In this document: in pieces, positions 28,497-37,109 of the stretch | How the letters are laid out: the number at the start of each line of letters is the position of its first letter | Position numbering within the stretch: position 1 is the stretch's first letter | NCBI RefSeq assembly: GCF_002327105.1 | Contig: NZ_CP023406.1 | Span: forward strand, 930,001-994,000 | Direction of reading: 5' to 3' | Source: Luteimonas chenhongjianii | Lineage (GTDB): Bacteria > Pseudomonadota > Gammaproteobacteria > Xanthomonadales > Xanthomonadaceae | Length of the DNA stretch: 64,000 nt | Position numbers and translations under genes: made by a program | The notes under the pieces: model-generated | Databases searched by the model: none | Told to the model about the DNA's origin: nothing | The model's input: the letters and a program-made list of their open reading frames with translations, nothing else

Positions 28497-29272
28497 TCCG
28501 CGCGGTCGAAGCCACGCGATACGTCACACCGCTGCGCGAGGGCGGCTCGCTGCCGGCGGTCGTCGAAGCCGACGACGACGGCATGTACGTGATGAAATTC
28601 CGCGGCGCCGGGCAGGGGCCGAAGGCACTGGTGGCCGAGCTGATCGGCGGCGAGTTCGCCCGTCTGCTGGGTCTGCCGATGCCGGAGATCGTCTTCATCG
28701 ATCTGGATCCGGACATGGCCGCCACCGAGCCCGACCCGGAAATCCAGCATCTGATCCGCGCGAGCGCAGGCTGCAACCTGGCCCTGGATTACCTGCCCGG
28801 TTCGATCAATTTCGATCCCGGGGTGGACCGGCCCGATGCCGCGCTGGCGTCGCGGATCGTCTGGTTCGATGCCTTCATCTGCAACGTGGACCGCACTGCG
28901 CGCAACACCAATCTGCTGGTCTGGCATCGACGCCTGACGCTGATCGACCACGGCGCGGCGTTGTATTTCCACCACGACTGGGACAGTGCGGCGCGCATCG
29001 CGACCGGGCCCTTCGCGCGGATCGCCGACCACGTGCTGCTGCCGTTCGCAAGCGCGCTCGACGCCGCCGATGCGGCGCTGTCCGCGCGCATCAGCGAGGC
29101 CGACATCCGCCGCATCGTCGCGCTGGTGCCCGACGAGTGGCTCGCGGGAGAGCCGCGCTTCGCCGATGCCGACGCGCACCGCGCGGCCTACGTGGAGTTC
29201 TTCTGCACGCGCCTGGCGCACCGGTCCGTCTTCGTCGGGGAGGCGCAGCGTGCGCATGCAGCGGGTCTATGA
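28493..29272 (+). CDS. HipA-like kinase family protein
   Basis: This 259-aa protein resembles the short HipA-like kinases (HipA_2 type) rather than full HipA toxins. It has EGGSLPAVVEADDDGMYVMKF (nucleotide-binding beta strands with Lys in VMKF), GGEFARLLGLPMPE, then RIVWFDAFICNVDRTARNTN, where N-x-D-R-x-x-x-N is the catalytic-loop pattern, and LTLIDHGAAL with the metal-binding Asp. It starts at GTG overlapping the ung stop. It is paired with a DUF3037 gene, an arrangement seen in many bacteria. Its substrate is unknown, and no HipB-like repressor is adjacent. Confidence 0.8.
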   Translation: MIRAVEATRYVTPLREGGSLPAVVEADDDGMYVMKFRGAGQGPKALVAELIGGEFARLLGLPMPEIVFIDLDPDMAATEPDPEIQHLIRASAGCNLALDYLPGSINFDPGVDRPDAALASRIVWFDAFICNVDRTARNTNLLVWHRRLTLIDHGAALYFHHDWDSAARIATGPFARIADHVLLPFASALDAADAALSARISEADIRRIVALVPDEWLAGEPRFADADAHRAAYVEFFCTRLAHRSVFVGEAQRAHAAGL

Positions 29273-29657
29273 CTACGCGGTGATCCGGGTCGTGCCACGG
29301 GTCGAACGCGAGGAATTCATCAACGCGGGCGTGATCGTGTCCTGCCAGGGGGCACGCACGCTCGCGGCCGCGGTGGCGCTGGATCCGTCGCGCCTGCACG
29401 CGTTGGATCCACATGCCGACATCGCCACGCTGCAGCGGCATCTCGACGCGATCGTGCGCATCTGCCGCGGCGATCCCGATGGTGGGCCGATCGCCGCGCT
29501 GCCGGCACGCGCGCGCTTCCATTGGCTCACCGCGCGGCGCAGCTCGATGATCCAGGTCTCGCCGGTGCACACCGGCCGCACCGACGATCCCGACGGGCTG
29601 TGCGCGCGCCTGATGGCGCGCATGGTGCTGCCGCCCGGGCCGGTGGGCGGCGCATAA
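29250..29657 (+). CDS. DUF3037 protein
   Basis: This 135-aa protein contains the DUF3037 signature YDYAVIRVVPRVEREEFINA followed by GVIVSCQ, and the later FHWLTARRSSMIQVSPVH. The GTG start at 29250 is chosen because GGGGAGG lies 6 nt before it. The in-frame ATG two codons later would have a spacing of 12. It overlaps the HipA-like kinase gene by 23 nt. DUF3037 proteins are habitual partners of HipA-like kinases, so the two probably act together, but no activity is established to my knowledge. Confidence 0.8.
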   Translation: MRMQRVYDYAVIRVVPRVEREEFINAGVIVSCQGARTLAAAVALDPSRLHALDPHADIATLQRHLDAIVRICRGDPDGGPIAALPARARFHWLTARRSSMIQVSPVHTGRTDDPDGLCARLMARMVLPPGPVGGA

Positions 29658-29658
29658 A

Positions 29659-29692
29659 AAAACCCGGCAGCGTGGGGGCTGCCGGGTCGGCT
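29659..29692 (-). terminator. Intrinsic terminator of the phasin gene
   Basis: On the minus strand ACCCGGCAGC-loop-GCTGCCGGGT is followed by TTTTTTT. The A run lies on the plus-strand 5' side, so the element acts on minus-strand transcription. Confidence 0.85.
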
Positions 29693-29751
29693 ACGGGCGA
29701 GGGAGGGATCGCCCGGAGTTCATTGCGCGGAGCCGGAACTCCGCAGCGCGC

Positions 29752-30153
29752 TCAGCGCCGGGTGGTCTTCGCGGTGCTCTTGGCGACCTTCTCGGCTTGG
29801 GCGCGGACATCGGCCGTCGAGGCCTCGACCTGGGACTTCGCGAGCTGGGCGATGGTTTCGTGCGTCTTCACCGTGTGGCCCACCACTTCCTGCGAGGCAT
29901 TGACGAACCGCTCGGTGTTCTCGCGGGCGACCTGCGCGCCCTTCGGGAACAGCGCCTTCAGGCCGTCCATGTCGCGGACGTCGAGTGCTTCGTTGGCAAG
30001 GGCGAACGTGGCGTTGGCGTTCTCGGCAAAGGTCGTCAGCTGCAGGCCGATGATCTTCTGGAAGTTATCCAGCGCGAGGTGATTGATCTGGGAGGCGGCA
30101 TCGGCGAACTGGCGCGACGCGGCGGTGAACTGCTCGTTGAACTGATACGACAT
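29752..30153 (-). CDS. Phasin family protein
   Basis: This is a 133-aa amphipathic helical protein (start MSYQFNEQFTAASRQFADAA; later NLTTFAENANATFALANEAL-like alternation and a Lys/Ala-rich C-terminal tail AEKVAKSTAKTTRR). Phasins coat polyhydroxyalkanoate granules. The C-terminal repeats resemble the PhaF/histone-like tail in miniature. No PHA synthase gene is in this window, so the granule role is family inference. It is a monocistronic unit with its own terminator. Confidence 0.82.
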   Translation of the reverse strand: MSYQFNEQFTAASRQFADAASQINHLALDNFQKIIGLQLTTFAENANATFALANEALDVRDMDGLKALFPKGAQVARENTERFVNASQEVVGHTVKTHETIAQLAKSQVEASTADVRAQAEKVAKSTAKTTRR

Positions 30154-30310
30154 GGCGGTTACCTGCGTGTGCCGGCACTCTGCCGGGTTGTGCGATGCAG
30201 CATAACGCGCCCATGTTGCATCGCAACATTGTTCCGACGAACGGTCCCCACGTATTCAGTTCTATTGCGTATCAAGGGCTTGCGGCGCTTGAAACGTCGC
30301 CCCGGGGGGC

Positions 30311-30667
30311 TCAGGGGCCGGTATAGCGGCAGCCCGAAGTACAGGTTTCACGGATCACGATCGCGCTCAGCGCGGGCAGGGTCGGCTTGAGCCGCTCCCA
30401 GATCCAGATCGCCAGCCGCTCGCTGGTCGGATTCTCGAGCCCGTCGATGTCGTTGAGATAGTGATGGTCGAGCTGGTCGTAGAGCGGCCGGAAGGCGGCT
30501 TTCAGATCGCCGAAGTCCATGATCCAGCCGGTCTCGGGGCCCGGCTCGCCGGACACGTGGACCTCGACCTGGAACGAGTGCCCATGCAGACGCGCGCACT
30601 TGTGCCCCGGCGGCACGTTGGGCAGCCGGTGCGCCGCCTCGAGGGTGAAAACCTTGAAGATGTCCAT
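30311..30667 (-). CDS. queD: 6-carboxy-5,6,7,8-tetrahydropterin synthase (QueD family)
   Basis: This 118-aa PTPS-fold enzyme of queuosine precursor synthesis converts dihydroneopterin triphosphate to 6-carboxytetrahydropterin. Zinc ligands His13, His28 and His30 and the catalytic Cys24 are present in [20 protein letters not shown]. Further conserved blocks are [17 protein letters not shown] and [12 protein letters not shown], and the C-terminal ETCTSGCRY holds the substrate-binding Glu. No other queuosine genes are in the window. Confidence 0.93.
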   Translation of the reverse strand: MDIFKVFTLEAAHRLPNVPPGHKCARLHGHSFQVEVHVSGEPGPETGWIMDFGDLKAAFRPLYDQLDHHYLNDIDGLENPTSERLAIWIWERLKPTLPALSAIVIRETCTSGCRYTGP

Positions 30668-31048
30668 GCGGCATTCTCGGGCGTGGCCGGCGCCGGGGCA
30701 ATGACAACATCGGCCTGCATGCGCGCACCGGCATCGCCGGGCTGCGGGCCATCGATCGGTCCGATCCGTCTCGCGCACGCCTCGCGGACGCTTGGCCCCA
30801 CCTCCGCCGGGCCAGGCGGAGGTCCCGTTCCGCGACCGTGATCCGTTGCAGGGATCGGGCATCGCGGGGCCAGCGCGCTGATTCGAGTCCATCCAGGCCG
30901 CGTGCCCCGCGTGCCAGCGCCGGCATGCCGGCGTAGAGGGGCCGGACCGGCACTCCGACAGTGCGCGCGCCTCGTCTCCAGTACGCGCGGCCCTCGCGAC
31001 GAGGCGGGGGCGCCGGCTTCGCACACGTGGCCGGCCGGGGGCCACGCA
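30668..31048. other. Intergenic region between queD and the DUF454 gene
   Basis: No gene is recognised here. The main structure is a perfect hairpin ACCTCCGCC-GGGCCA-GGCGGAGGT (30800-30823) without a T run. The region presumably holds the queD promoter on the minus strand. Confidence 0.45.
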
Positions 31049-31054
31049 TAGAAT
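31049..31054 (+). promoter_or_regulatory. Predicted -10 box of leaderless DUF454 promoter
   Basis: TAGAAT lies 6 nt before the ATG, in the same arrangement as at polA. No Shine-Dalgarno sequence is present. Confidence 0.45.
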
Positions 31055-31060
31055 GCGGGC

Positions 31061-31456
31061 ATGCAACGACGTGCGCGCTTCCGCTGGGCCTGGTGGTTGC
31101 TGGCCTATGCCAGCCTGGGCCTGGCGATTGCGGGCGTGTTCGTGCCCGGCCTGCCGACCACGGTCTTCGTGCTGATCGCGGCCTGGGCCGCGGCGCGCGG
31201 ATCGGAACGCCTGCGGCGGCGGCTGCTCGCCGACCCGCGCTTCGGTCCGGTCATCCGCGACTGGCAGGCGAATGGCGCGGTCACCCGCCGCGCCAAATGG
31301 CTCGCGACCGGGGCGATGACCGGCTGCGGCCTGGTGCTGGTCGGACTGATGCTGTGGATCCCCGCGCATCGCTGGTGGATGACCGCGCTGCCGATCGCCT
31401 GCATGGTCGCCGTCGGGTGCTGGCTGTGGCTGCGACCGGAGCCGCCGCCGGGGTGA
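31061..31456 (+). CDS. DUF454 (YbaN-like) inner-membrane protein
   Basis: This 131-aa protein has three membrane segments. The family motif is [32 protein letters not shown] in the first third, in which the GVF-PGLPTTxF core is diagnostic, followed by [14 protein letters not shown]. YbaN-family proteins have no established function. The stop is 5 nt from the stop of the convergent immunity gene. Confidence 0.85.
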   Translation: MQRRARFRWAWWLLAYASLGLAIAGVFVPGLPTTVFVLIAAWAAARGSERLRRRLLADPRFGPVIRDWQANGAVTRRAKWLATGAMTGCGLVLVGLMLWIPAHRWWMTALPIACMVAVGCWLWLRPEPPPG

Positions 31457-31461
31457 AACGC

Positions 31462-31896
31462 TCAGCGCGCGCCGGTCTGGGCCTCGTATTGCTCGAGAAA
31501 GCCGTCGAGCGGAGAGTAGAGCAGGTCACCGGCCAGGCGCCGCGGCGGTTCGTAGGAGAAGTCGAACGAGAAAGTGCCGCTGGGCTCGATCGTCAGCAGC
31601 GTGCTCGACCAGGCGCCGCGATCGTCGCGCATGGCCTCGCGCAGCGCGACCAGCGCGTCCTTGGCCGCGCGCGAGAGGCGGAAATCCACATCCTCCAGTG
31701 GCTCGCCCGGCGCCGCGGCGATCGCTGATGTCTGCGAGCTGATGCGCTTGCCGCCTTCGGTGTCGATCTCGGCGTGCAGCCCGATGCGCTTCCACTCCCG
31801 GTTGCCCCATTCGCCGTCCATGACATCGGTGACACAGGCGGCGACTTCACGCACGACCTGTTGCTGGGCTTGCTGGATGGCGACGGCGTCGATCAT
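31462..31896 (-). CDS. YezG-like immunity protein (DUF600-type)
   Basis: This is a 144-aa soluble acidic protein. The pattern [12 protein letters not shown] in the first third, and [20 protein letters not shown] ending in a Tyr-rich tail, fit the YezG/DUF600 immunity family. In Bacillus, members neutralise YeeF-type DNase toxins. It lies 23 nt downstream of a gene whose C-terminus looks like a DNA/RNA non-specific endonuclease, the expected toxin partner. No Shine-Dalgarno sequence precedes the ATG, so translation may be coupled to the toxin. Family assignment is by pattern only. Confidence 0.65.
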   Translation of the reverse strand: MIDAVAIQQAQQQVVREVAACVTDVMDGEWGNREWKRIGLHAEIDTEGGKRISSQTSAIAAAPGEPLEDVDFRLSRAAKDALVALREAMRDDRGAWSSTLLTIEPSGTFSFDFSYEPPRRLAGDLLYSPLDGFLEQYEAQTGAR

Positions 31897-31919
31897 GGAG
31901 GTAGGGGCCGGACAGGAGA

Positions 31920-33029
31920 TCAGTGGATGTTATCGAAATCGAATTCCACCCATTTGCCGCCTTCCTGGCGGTAGGCCGCGATGAAGCTGTCGGGTCGGTT
32001 GCTGGTGTTGCCGGCGTCGTAGCTCGGCTCGACCCGCATCTGGATGTCCAGGTCGGGGGACTCGCGCTTGAGCGCGCGGATCTGGCCCTCGAACTGATGA
32101 CCGTAGGCGCCGGTGTTGAGGTTCTTGGTGCCGTCTGCCAGCGGTTTGCCGTTGCCGGGCACGACGTTGAGACGGTTGGTCGGGCCTGCGAACGAGTCGG
32201 CGATCAGATGGAAGCCGACATCGGTGGCGTAGCCCTCGTTGCCGATCGCGCGCTGCAGCGTGGGATCGTTGCGGCCCGCTGCCTCGAGCGACACGCTGCC
32301 CTCGGCCTTGATCACGCGGCCGGCGTCGTCGGTGGTCCAGCGGTAGTTGCCGAACTCGTAGACGGTGTCGGGGCGGGCGGCGTTGGCGGCGCGGTTGAAG
32401 TCGTCCATCGACTCGAACGCCAGCACCGGGCGCCCGCCAATGCTGCGATCGGTGCGGGCATTGGCGAGGATGTCGGCAAGCGCGGCCTCGTCGGCGCCGC
32501 GCGCGGCGCTGGTGCGGCCCGCGTCGCCAGCGGCCTCCACGCGGTCGGCCACGCGCGCGGCATCGGCGACATCCGCCACGTCCGTGGCCTTCGCGACCTT
32601 CGCGGCCTTGTCGACGCCCTTCGTGCCGACCACGGTGAGCAGCAGTTCGGTCGCGCCGCGGCCGATCGCCTCGCCGTAGTTGCCGGCCTGCCAGTCGGCG
32701 ACGATGGGTTCGACCACCGCGTCGACCAGGAGGCCGGGGTTGCGCGCGATGGTCGAGGCGACCTCGGCGGCCGCTTCCATGCGGTGCCCGCCGCGCGCGG
32801 CCGACGGCAGCCAGTCCGGCGTGTCCACCGTCTCCCCGCTGACGTGTTCGTAGAGTCCGGTGACGCCATCCACCGCCCAACCGGCAGGGCCGAGGTCGTA
32901 ACCGGCCTTCAGCGCGTTGCCGCCGAGGGCGAGGGCGCCTTCGCCGGTTTCCCAGAGCACCTCTCCCGCGCCCTTGAAGACACCGCCAACCTGCGAGGCG
33001 GCGTTGCCCAGTCCATCGAGAATGCCCAT
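31920..33029 (-). CDS. Polymorphic-toxin-like protein with C-terminal DNA/RNA non-specific endonuclease domain
   Basis: This is a 369-aa protein. Residues 1-170 are Ala/Gly-rich helical sequence typical of pre-toxin regions (for example GRGATELLLTVVGTKGVDKAAK). A linker (about 170-225) is followed by a nuclease-like domain, with YEFGNYRWTTDDAGRV, then TDVGFHLIADSFAGPTNRLN, an altered DRGHLI-type motif, and NVVPGNGKPLADGTKNLNTGAY. This matches the Endonuclea_NS_2 toxin family. It has no signal peptide and no XVIPCD tail, so the export route is unclear. AGGA precedes the ATG by 7 nt. The immunity gene follows. Confidence 0.65.
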   Translation of the reverse strand: MGILDGLGNAASQVGGVFKGAGEVLWETGEGALALGGNALKAGYDLGPAGWAVDGVTGLYEHVSGETVDTPDWLPSAARGGHRMEAAAEVASTIARNPGLLVDAVVEPIVADWQAGNYGEAIGRGATELLLTVVGTKGVDKAAKVAKATDVADVADAARVADRVEAAGDAGRTSAARGADEAALADILANARTDRSIGGRPVLAFESMDDFNRAANAARPDTVYEFGNYRWTTDDAGRVIKAEGSVSLEAAGRNDPTLQRAIGNEGYATDVGFHLIADSFAGPTNRLNVVPGNGKPLADGTKNLNTGAYGHQFEGQIRALKRESPDLDIQMRVEPSYDAGNTSNRPDSFIAAYRQEGGKWVEFDFDNIH

Positions 33030-33165
33030 CCTTCGGTCCTGTCGGCGCGGTGCGGAAAGTCTGGGAGTGGCGGCCGGGCCGGACAATCTGGGGTCGACCC
33101 TTGGTCGGCCGTGATCGTTCGGCATCTGCGGGGAGCCGATGGTGTTGCCCGCATCCCGACGCGGC

Positions 33166-33171
33166 TACACT
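33166..33171 (+). promoter_or_regulatory. Predicted -10 box of leaderless lptM-dapF promoter
   Basis: TACACT ends 7 nt before the ATG of the lipoprotein gene, and no Shine-Dalgarno sequence intervenes. Confidence 0.4.
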
Positions 33172-33178
33172 TCCGCGC

Positions 33179-33517
33179 ATGCACATCCGCCTCCTGCCGC
33201 TCCTCGCCGCCACCGTGTTGTTGTCCGCCTGCGGCAACAAGGCCGATCTCCTGCAGCCGCGGGAGGTGCCGCCGGAAGACCGCGGGCGCTACATCTTCAA
33301 GTCGTCGATTCCGACCCGCGAACAGCTCGAAGCCGAGGATGCCGCGGCCTGGGACGAGGACGATGCCGCGACGACGGACCAGGTCGAAGAAGTCAAGGTC
33401 GAGGTCGACCGGGGCGCCGAGGTCGAAGAGGTGGAGGAGGTTGACGTCGAAGAGGTCACCACCCCGCCGGCGGTGCCGGTGATCCTCGACGTGCCACCGG
33501 CCACGGGCACGCCGTGA
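33179..33517 (+). CDS. lptM: LptM (YifL)-like small lipoprotein
   Basis: This 112-aa lipoprotein has lipobox VLLSAC with Cys18, immediately followed by GNKADLLQP, the conserved CGxKxxLxxP start of the LptM/YifL family that assists maturation of the LPS translocon LptDE. E. coli YifL is only about 67 aa. Here an acidic, low-complexity tail ([20 protein letters not shown]) extends it. It sits directly upstream of dapF, as in E. coli (yifL-dapF-yigA-xerC), which strengthens the call. Confidence 0.82.
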   Translation: MHIRLLPLLAATVLLSACGNKADLLQPREVPPEDRGRYIFKSSIPTREQLEAEDAAAWDEDDAATTDQVEEVKVEVDRGAEVEEVEEVDVEEVTTPPAVPVILDVPPATGTP

Positions 33518-33560
33518 GTCCGCGCGCGCCGCGCGCCTGCTTTCCGCGGTCCGCGCGCTG

Positions 33561-34403
33561 ATGTCCCGTCGGGCAGCACCGTTGCGCTTCAGCAAGATGC
33601 ACGGCGCCGGCAACGACTTCGTCGTGCTGGACCTGCGCGGCGACGTGGCGCCTCCGGATGCCGCGCTGTGCCGGGCACTCGCCGATCGGCACACCGGCGT
33701 CGGCTGCGACCAGATCCTGACCATCGAGTCCCCGCGTGCGGCCGGTGCACTGGCGCGTTATCGCATCTGGAACGCCGATGGCTCGTCCTCGCAGCAATGC
33801 GGCAATGGCGCGCGCTGCGTGGCCGCGTGGCTGGTGCGCGATGGCGCGGCTACGGACGATTTCGTGCTCGAAAGCCCGGCCGGCCTGCACGGCGTCACCC
33901 GCGCCGGTGACGGTTACCGCATCGCGATGGGCGTGCCGGAGTTCGCGCCGTCGCGCATTCCGATGGCCGGTGTCGATGCGCCACTGTCGCTGTATACGCT
34001 GCCGGTCGATGGCGTCGGCACGCTCGCGTTCGGCGCGGCGTCGATGGGCAATCCGCACGCGGTGATCGAGGTCGACGATATCGATACCGCAGATGTCGCC
34101 GGCGTCGGCCGCGCCCTGCAGGCCTCGGACTGGTTTCCCGAGTCGGTCAATGTCGGCTTCGCCCAGGTCGTCGCCGCCGACCGTATCCGCCTGCGCGTAT
34201 TCGAGCGCGGCGTCGGCGAGACGCTCGCCTGTGGCAGCGGCGCCTGCGCGGCGGTGGCGGTGCTCGCGCGGCGCGGTCGCACCGGTCGCAGCGTCGCCGT
34301 ATCGTTGCCCGGCGGCACACTGCATATCGACTGGCCGGACGACGACGCGACGCTGTCGATGGCCGGGCCTGCCGCATTCGTATTCGAAGGGGAATTTGCA
34401 TGA
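33561..34403 (+). CDS. dapF: Diaminopimelate epimerase
   Basis: This enzyme converts LL- to meso-diaminopimelate for lysine and peptidoglycan synthesis. The two catalytic cysteines are Cys80 in [12 protein letters not shown] and Cys224 in [27 protein letters not shown] is the family N-terminus. The length of 280 aa is normal. The stop overlaps the next start by 4 nt (ATGA). Confidence 0.97.
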   Translation: MSRRAAPLRFSKMHGAGNDFVVLDLRGDVAPPDAALCRALADRHTGVGCDQILTIESPRAAGALARYRIWNADGSSSQQCGNGARCVAAWLVRDGAATDDFVLESPAGLHGVTRAGDGYRIAMGVPEFAPSRIPMAGVDAPLSLYTLPVDGVGTLAFGAASMGNPHAVIEVDDIDTADVAGVGRALQASDWFPESVNVGFAQVVAADRIRLRVFERGVGETLACGSGACAAVAVLARRGRTGRSVAVSLPGGTLHIDWPDDDATLSMAGPAAFVFEGEFA

Positions 34404-35074
34404 GCGAGACCACCGACAAGCTCGGCGCGCACGAAGTCGCCGCCTGGCTGCGCCGCCAACCGCGTTTCCTGCAGCAGTTTCCGGATCTCGCGTTGACCCT
34501 GGTGGTGCCGCGCGAGGATGGTCCCGCCGCGTCGCTGGCGAGCTACCAGCTCGAAGTGCTGCGCGACAAGAACCGTGAACTGTCCAAGCGCTTGCGCGAC
34601 CTGTTCGCGATTTCGCAGGAGAACGAGCGTCTTGCGGTGCGGACACACCAGCTCACCCTTGCGTTGATGCGCCAGTCCGATGCCGCCTCCACCGTGCGTG
34701 CGCTTGCCGCGACGCTGGCCGAGGACTTCAACGGCGACCTGGTGCGCATCGTGCTGTTCAACCCGGTCCCCGGGCTCGAGGAGGACTGGCTGCAGATCGT
34801 CGCGCGCGACGACCGCGCGCTGCAGCCGTTCGCCGACTGCCTCAAGGACGAAGAGCCGCTGTGCGGCCGCCTGCATCCGGACAAGCAGTCGCTGCTGTAC
34901 GGGCCACGCGTGGACGAGGTGCAGTCCAGCGCGCTGCTGCCGCTGGCGGGCATCGGCCTGGTGTCGGTCGGCAGCCGCGATGCCAACCGCTTCTATCCGG
35001 GCATGGGCACACTGTTCCTGCGCATGATGGGTGAGGCCTTCGCCACGGCGATGCGGCGGTTCGAGACCGCCTGA
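34400..35074 (+). CDS. DUF484 (YigA-like) protein with GAF-like fold
   Basis: This 224-aa cytosolic protein has the DUF484 N-terminus [20 protein letters not shown], a short coiled coil around [16 protein letters not shown], and a GAF-like domain containing SSALLPLA and [19 protein letters not shown]. It is the constant neighbour of xerC in gammaproteobacteria. Its biochemical role is unknown. It is coupled to dapF by an ATGA overlap. Confidence 0.88.
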   Translation: MSETTDKLGAHEVAAWLRRQPRFLQQFPDLALTLVVPREDGPAASLASYQLEVLRDKNRELSKRLRDLFAISQENERLAVRTHQLTLALMRQSDAASTVRALAATLAEDFNGDLVRIVLFNPVPGLEEDWLQIVARDDRALQPFADCLKDEEPLCGRLHPDKQSLLYGPRVDEVQSSALLPLAGIGLVSVGSRDANRFYPGMGTLFLRMMGEAFATAMRRFETA

Positions 35075-35095
35075 CGCCTGTCTGCGGCCCAGCTC

Positions 35096-35977
35096 ATGCA
35101 TTCAGACGTCCAGGCGTTTCTGGCGCACCTGCAGGTCGAACGGCGGGTGTCGGTGCATACCCTCGACGCCTACCGCCGCGACCTCGGTGCCCTCGTGGAC
35201 TGGGCCGCCGCGCATGCACGCGACGATCTGCGCGCATTGCAGGGCGAGGACATCCGCAGCTTCGTGGCCGCCGGTCATCGTGGCGGCCTGTCGCCGAAAA
35301 GCCTGCAGCGGCGACTCTCGGCCTGCCGCAGTTTCTACCACTGGCTGCTCCGGCATGGACACGTCACCGCCAATCCCGCGACCGGCGTGCGTGGACCCAA
35401 GGCCCCGCGCAAGCTGCCGCAGGTCCTCGATGTCGACGAGGCCACGCAACTGGTCGAGGTGCCGGTCGATGCGCCGCTGGGCCTGCGCGATCGCGCGCTG
35501 CTGGAACTGTTCTATTCGTCGGGTCTGCGCCTGTCGGAACTGGTCGGCCTGCGCTGGCGCGATCTGGATTTCGACGGCGGCCTGGTGACCGTGCTCGGCA
35601 AGGGCAGCCGCCAGCGCAGCGTGCCGGTCGGCAGCCATGCGCTGCGCGCCCTTGCGGAGTGGCGCCGCGAAAGTAATGGCACTTCCGAGGGGCCGGTATT
35701 TCCCGGCCGTGGCGGCGGGCCGATCACCGCGCGCGCGGTGCAGCTGCGCCTGCGCGTGCTGGCGCAGCGCCAGGGCATGTTCAAGCGCGTGCATCCGCAC
35801 CTGCTGCGGCACTCGTTCGCCAGCCACGTGCTCGAATCCTCCGGCGATCTGCGCGGCGTGCAGGAATTGCTGGGCCACGCCGACATCGCCACCACGCAGA
35901 TCTACACGCATCTCGATTTTCAGCATCTGTCCAAGGTCTACGACGCCGCGCATCCGCGCGCGCGGCGCAAGTCCTGA
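35096..35977 (+). CDS. xerC: Tyrosine recombinase XerC
   Basis: With XerD this enzyme resolves chromosome dimers at dif. The 293-aa protein has an N-terminal SAM-like core-binding domain (FLAHLQVERRVSVHTLDAYRR) and the catalytic domain with Arg145, His235, Arg238, His261 and the nucleophile Tyr270 (HLLRHSFASH and LGHADIATTQIYTHL). It lacks the extra helix motif of integron integrases between patches II and III, and it sits in the normal dapF-DUF484 context. It is therefore the housekeeping recombinase and not the integrase of the distant cassette array. Confidence 0.96.
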   Translation: MHSDVQAFLAHLQVERRVSVHTLDAYRRDLGALVDWAAAHARDDLRALQGEDIRSFVAAGHRGGLSPKSLQRRLSACRSFYHWLLRHGHVTANPATGVRGPKAPRKLPQVLDVDEATQLVEVPVDAPLGLRDRALLELFYSSGLRLSELVGLRWRDLDFDGGLVTVLGKGSRQRSVPVGSHALRALAEWRRESNGTSEGPVFPGRGGGPITARAVQLRLRVLAQRQGMFKRVHPHLLRHSFASHVLESSGDLRGVQELLGHADIATTQIYTHLDFQHLSKVYDAAHPRARRKS

Positions 35978-35996
35978 AGCGCAACCGGAGCTGCCC

Positions 35997-36395
35997 ATGA
36001 ACCTGCGCATCGTCATCGGCTTGGCCGTGTCGGTTTCCCTGCAGATGCTGCTCGGCCTGCTGGCCGCCTCGCTGTTTCCGCCGATGCCCTCCGGCGTGGC
36101 ACCGGTGTCGACCGCGGTGCAGGCCGGCCTGATCGCATTGCTGGCCTCGACCGGTGGCGCCTTCGCGGCGCGGCAGCCGTTCATGCGCGCGGCGCTGGTG
36201 CTGTGGGCGGTGGGCTGGGTGTCGAGCGTGCTCGTCGTGCAGCGCCTGGGCGGCGGGCAGTTCACGTTCGCCGATGCGGCGGTTGTGAACGCGATGGCGA
36301 TCGTCGTCTCCGGCATCGCCACGGTCCTGGGCGTGCGCGCCGGACGCCGGCTGGACCGCCACGTGCGCGGGCCTGCGGCCGACGCGACGCAATGA
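35997..36395 (+). CDS. Four-helix membrane protein, unknown function
   Basis: This 132-aa protein has four membrane segments, at about residues 4-27, 40-57, 65-83 and 95-115, and a short basic tail. The ATG at 35997 has CGGAG 7 nt upstream. It begins 19 nt after the xerC stop, so it is likely in the same operon. No family is recognised. Confidence 0.7.
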   Translation: MNLRIVIGLAVSVSLQMLLGLLAASLFPPMPSGVAPVSTAVQAGLIALLASTGGAFAARQPFMRAALVLWAVGWVSSVLVVQRLGGGQFTFADAAVVNAMAIVVSGIATVLGVRAGRRLDRHVRGPAADATQ

Positions 36396-36463
36396 CGCAG
36401 CGCCGGATGCCTTGATCCCGGCGGTCGCGGCCCCATCCAGTGGATTCGATCCACGGAGGCCGC

Positions 36464-37018
36464 ATGGACCCCAGCCAGAATCCCAACGTTTTCCACGCCA
36501 CGACGATCGTGTCGATCCGCAAGGGCGGCAAGGTGGTCGTCGCCGGCGATGGCCAGGTCACGCTCGGCCACACCATCATGAAGGGCAACGCGCGCAAGGT
36601 GCGGCGCCTGGGCGAAGGCGGCAAGGTGCTCGCCGGGTTCGCCGGCGCCGCCGCCGACGCGTTCACCCTGTTCGAACTCTTCGAAGGCAAGTTGCAGCAG
36701 CATGGCGGCCAGCTGGTGCGCGCCGCGGTGGAGCTGGTCAAGGACTGGCGCACCGATCGTCGCTACGGAAAGCTCGAGGCGCTGCTCGCCGTCGCCGATG
36801 CCGAGACCTCGCTGATCATCAGCGGCAACGGCGACATCATCGAGCCCGACGACGGCATCATCGCGATCGGATCGGGCGGCTCCTACGCCCTGTCGGCGGC
36901 GCGCGCGCTGCTCGCGCATACCGATCTCGACGCCCGCACGGTGGCGACCGAGGCGCTCAACATCGCCGGCGACATCTGCATCTACACCAACCGCAACGTG
37001 GTGGTCGAAGAGCTGTGA
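36464..37018 (+). CDS. hslV: ATP-dependent protease proteolytic subunit HslV
   Basis: This proteasome-like threonine peptidase is the core of HslUV. The 184-aa protein carries a 12-residue propeptide ([12 protein letters not shown]), and the mature enzyme would begin at Thr13 ([11 protein letters not shown]). Family blocks [22 protein letters not shown] and [19 protein letters not shown] are intact. The ATG has CGGAGG upstream. It is followed by hslU after 91 nt. Confidence 0.96.
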   Translation: MDPSQNPNVFHATTIVSIRKGGKVVVAGDGQVTLGHTIMKGNARKVRRLGEGGKVLAGFAGAAADAFTLFELFEGKLQQHGGQLVRAAVELVKDWRTDRRYGKLEALLAVADAETSLIISGNGDIIEPDDGIIAIGSGGSYALSAARALLAHTDLDARTVATEALNIAGDICIYTNRNVVVEEL

Positions 37019-37109
37019 CCGACCTGCGGCGGCGCGTGGCGGCCTCTCGGGTCGAACGCGCCTGCCGGTCGCACGCACCCGCCCACGCTTCTACGGACAC
37101 CCGATTCCC

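Noticed and set aside
35096..35977. Tyrosine recombinase as the integrase of the cassette array
   Set aside because: Context (dapF-DUF484-xerC), length and absence of an integron-specific helix identify XerC; it lies 19 kb from the array.
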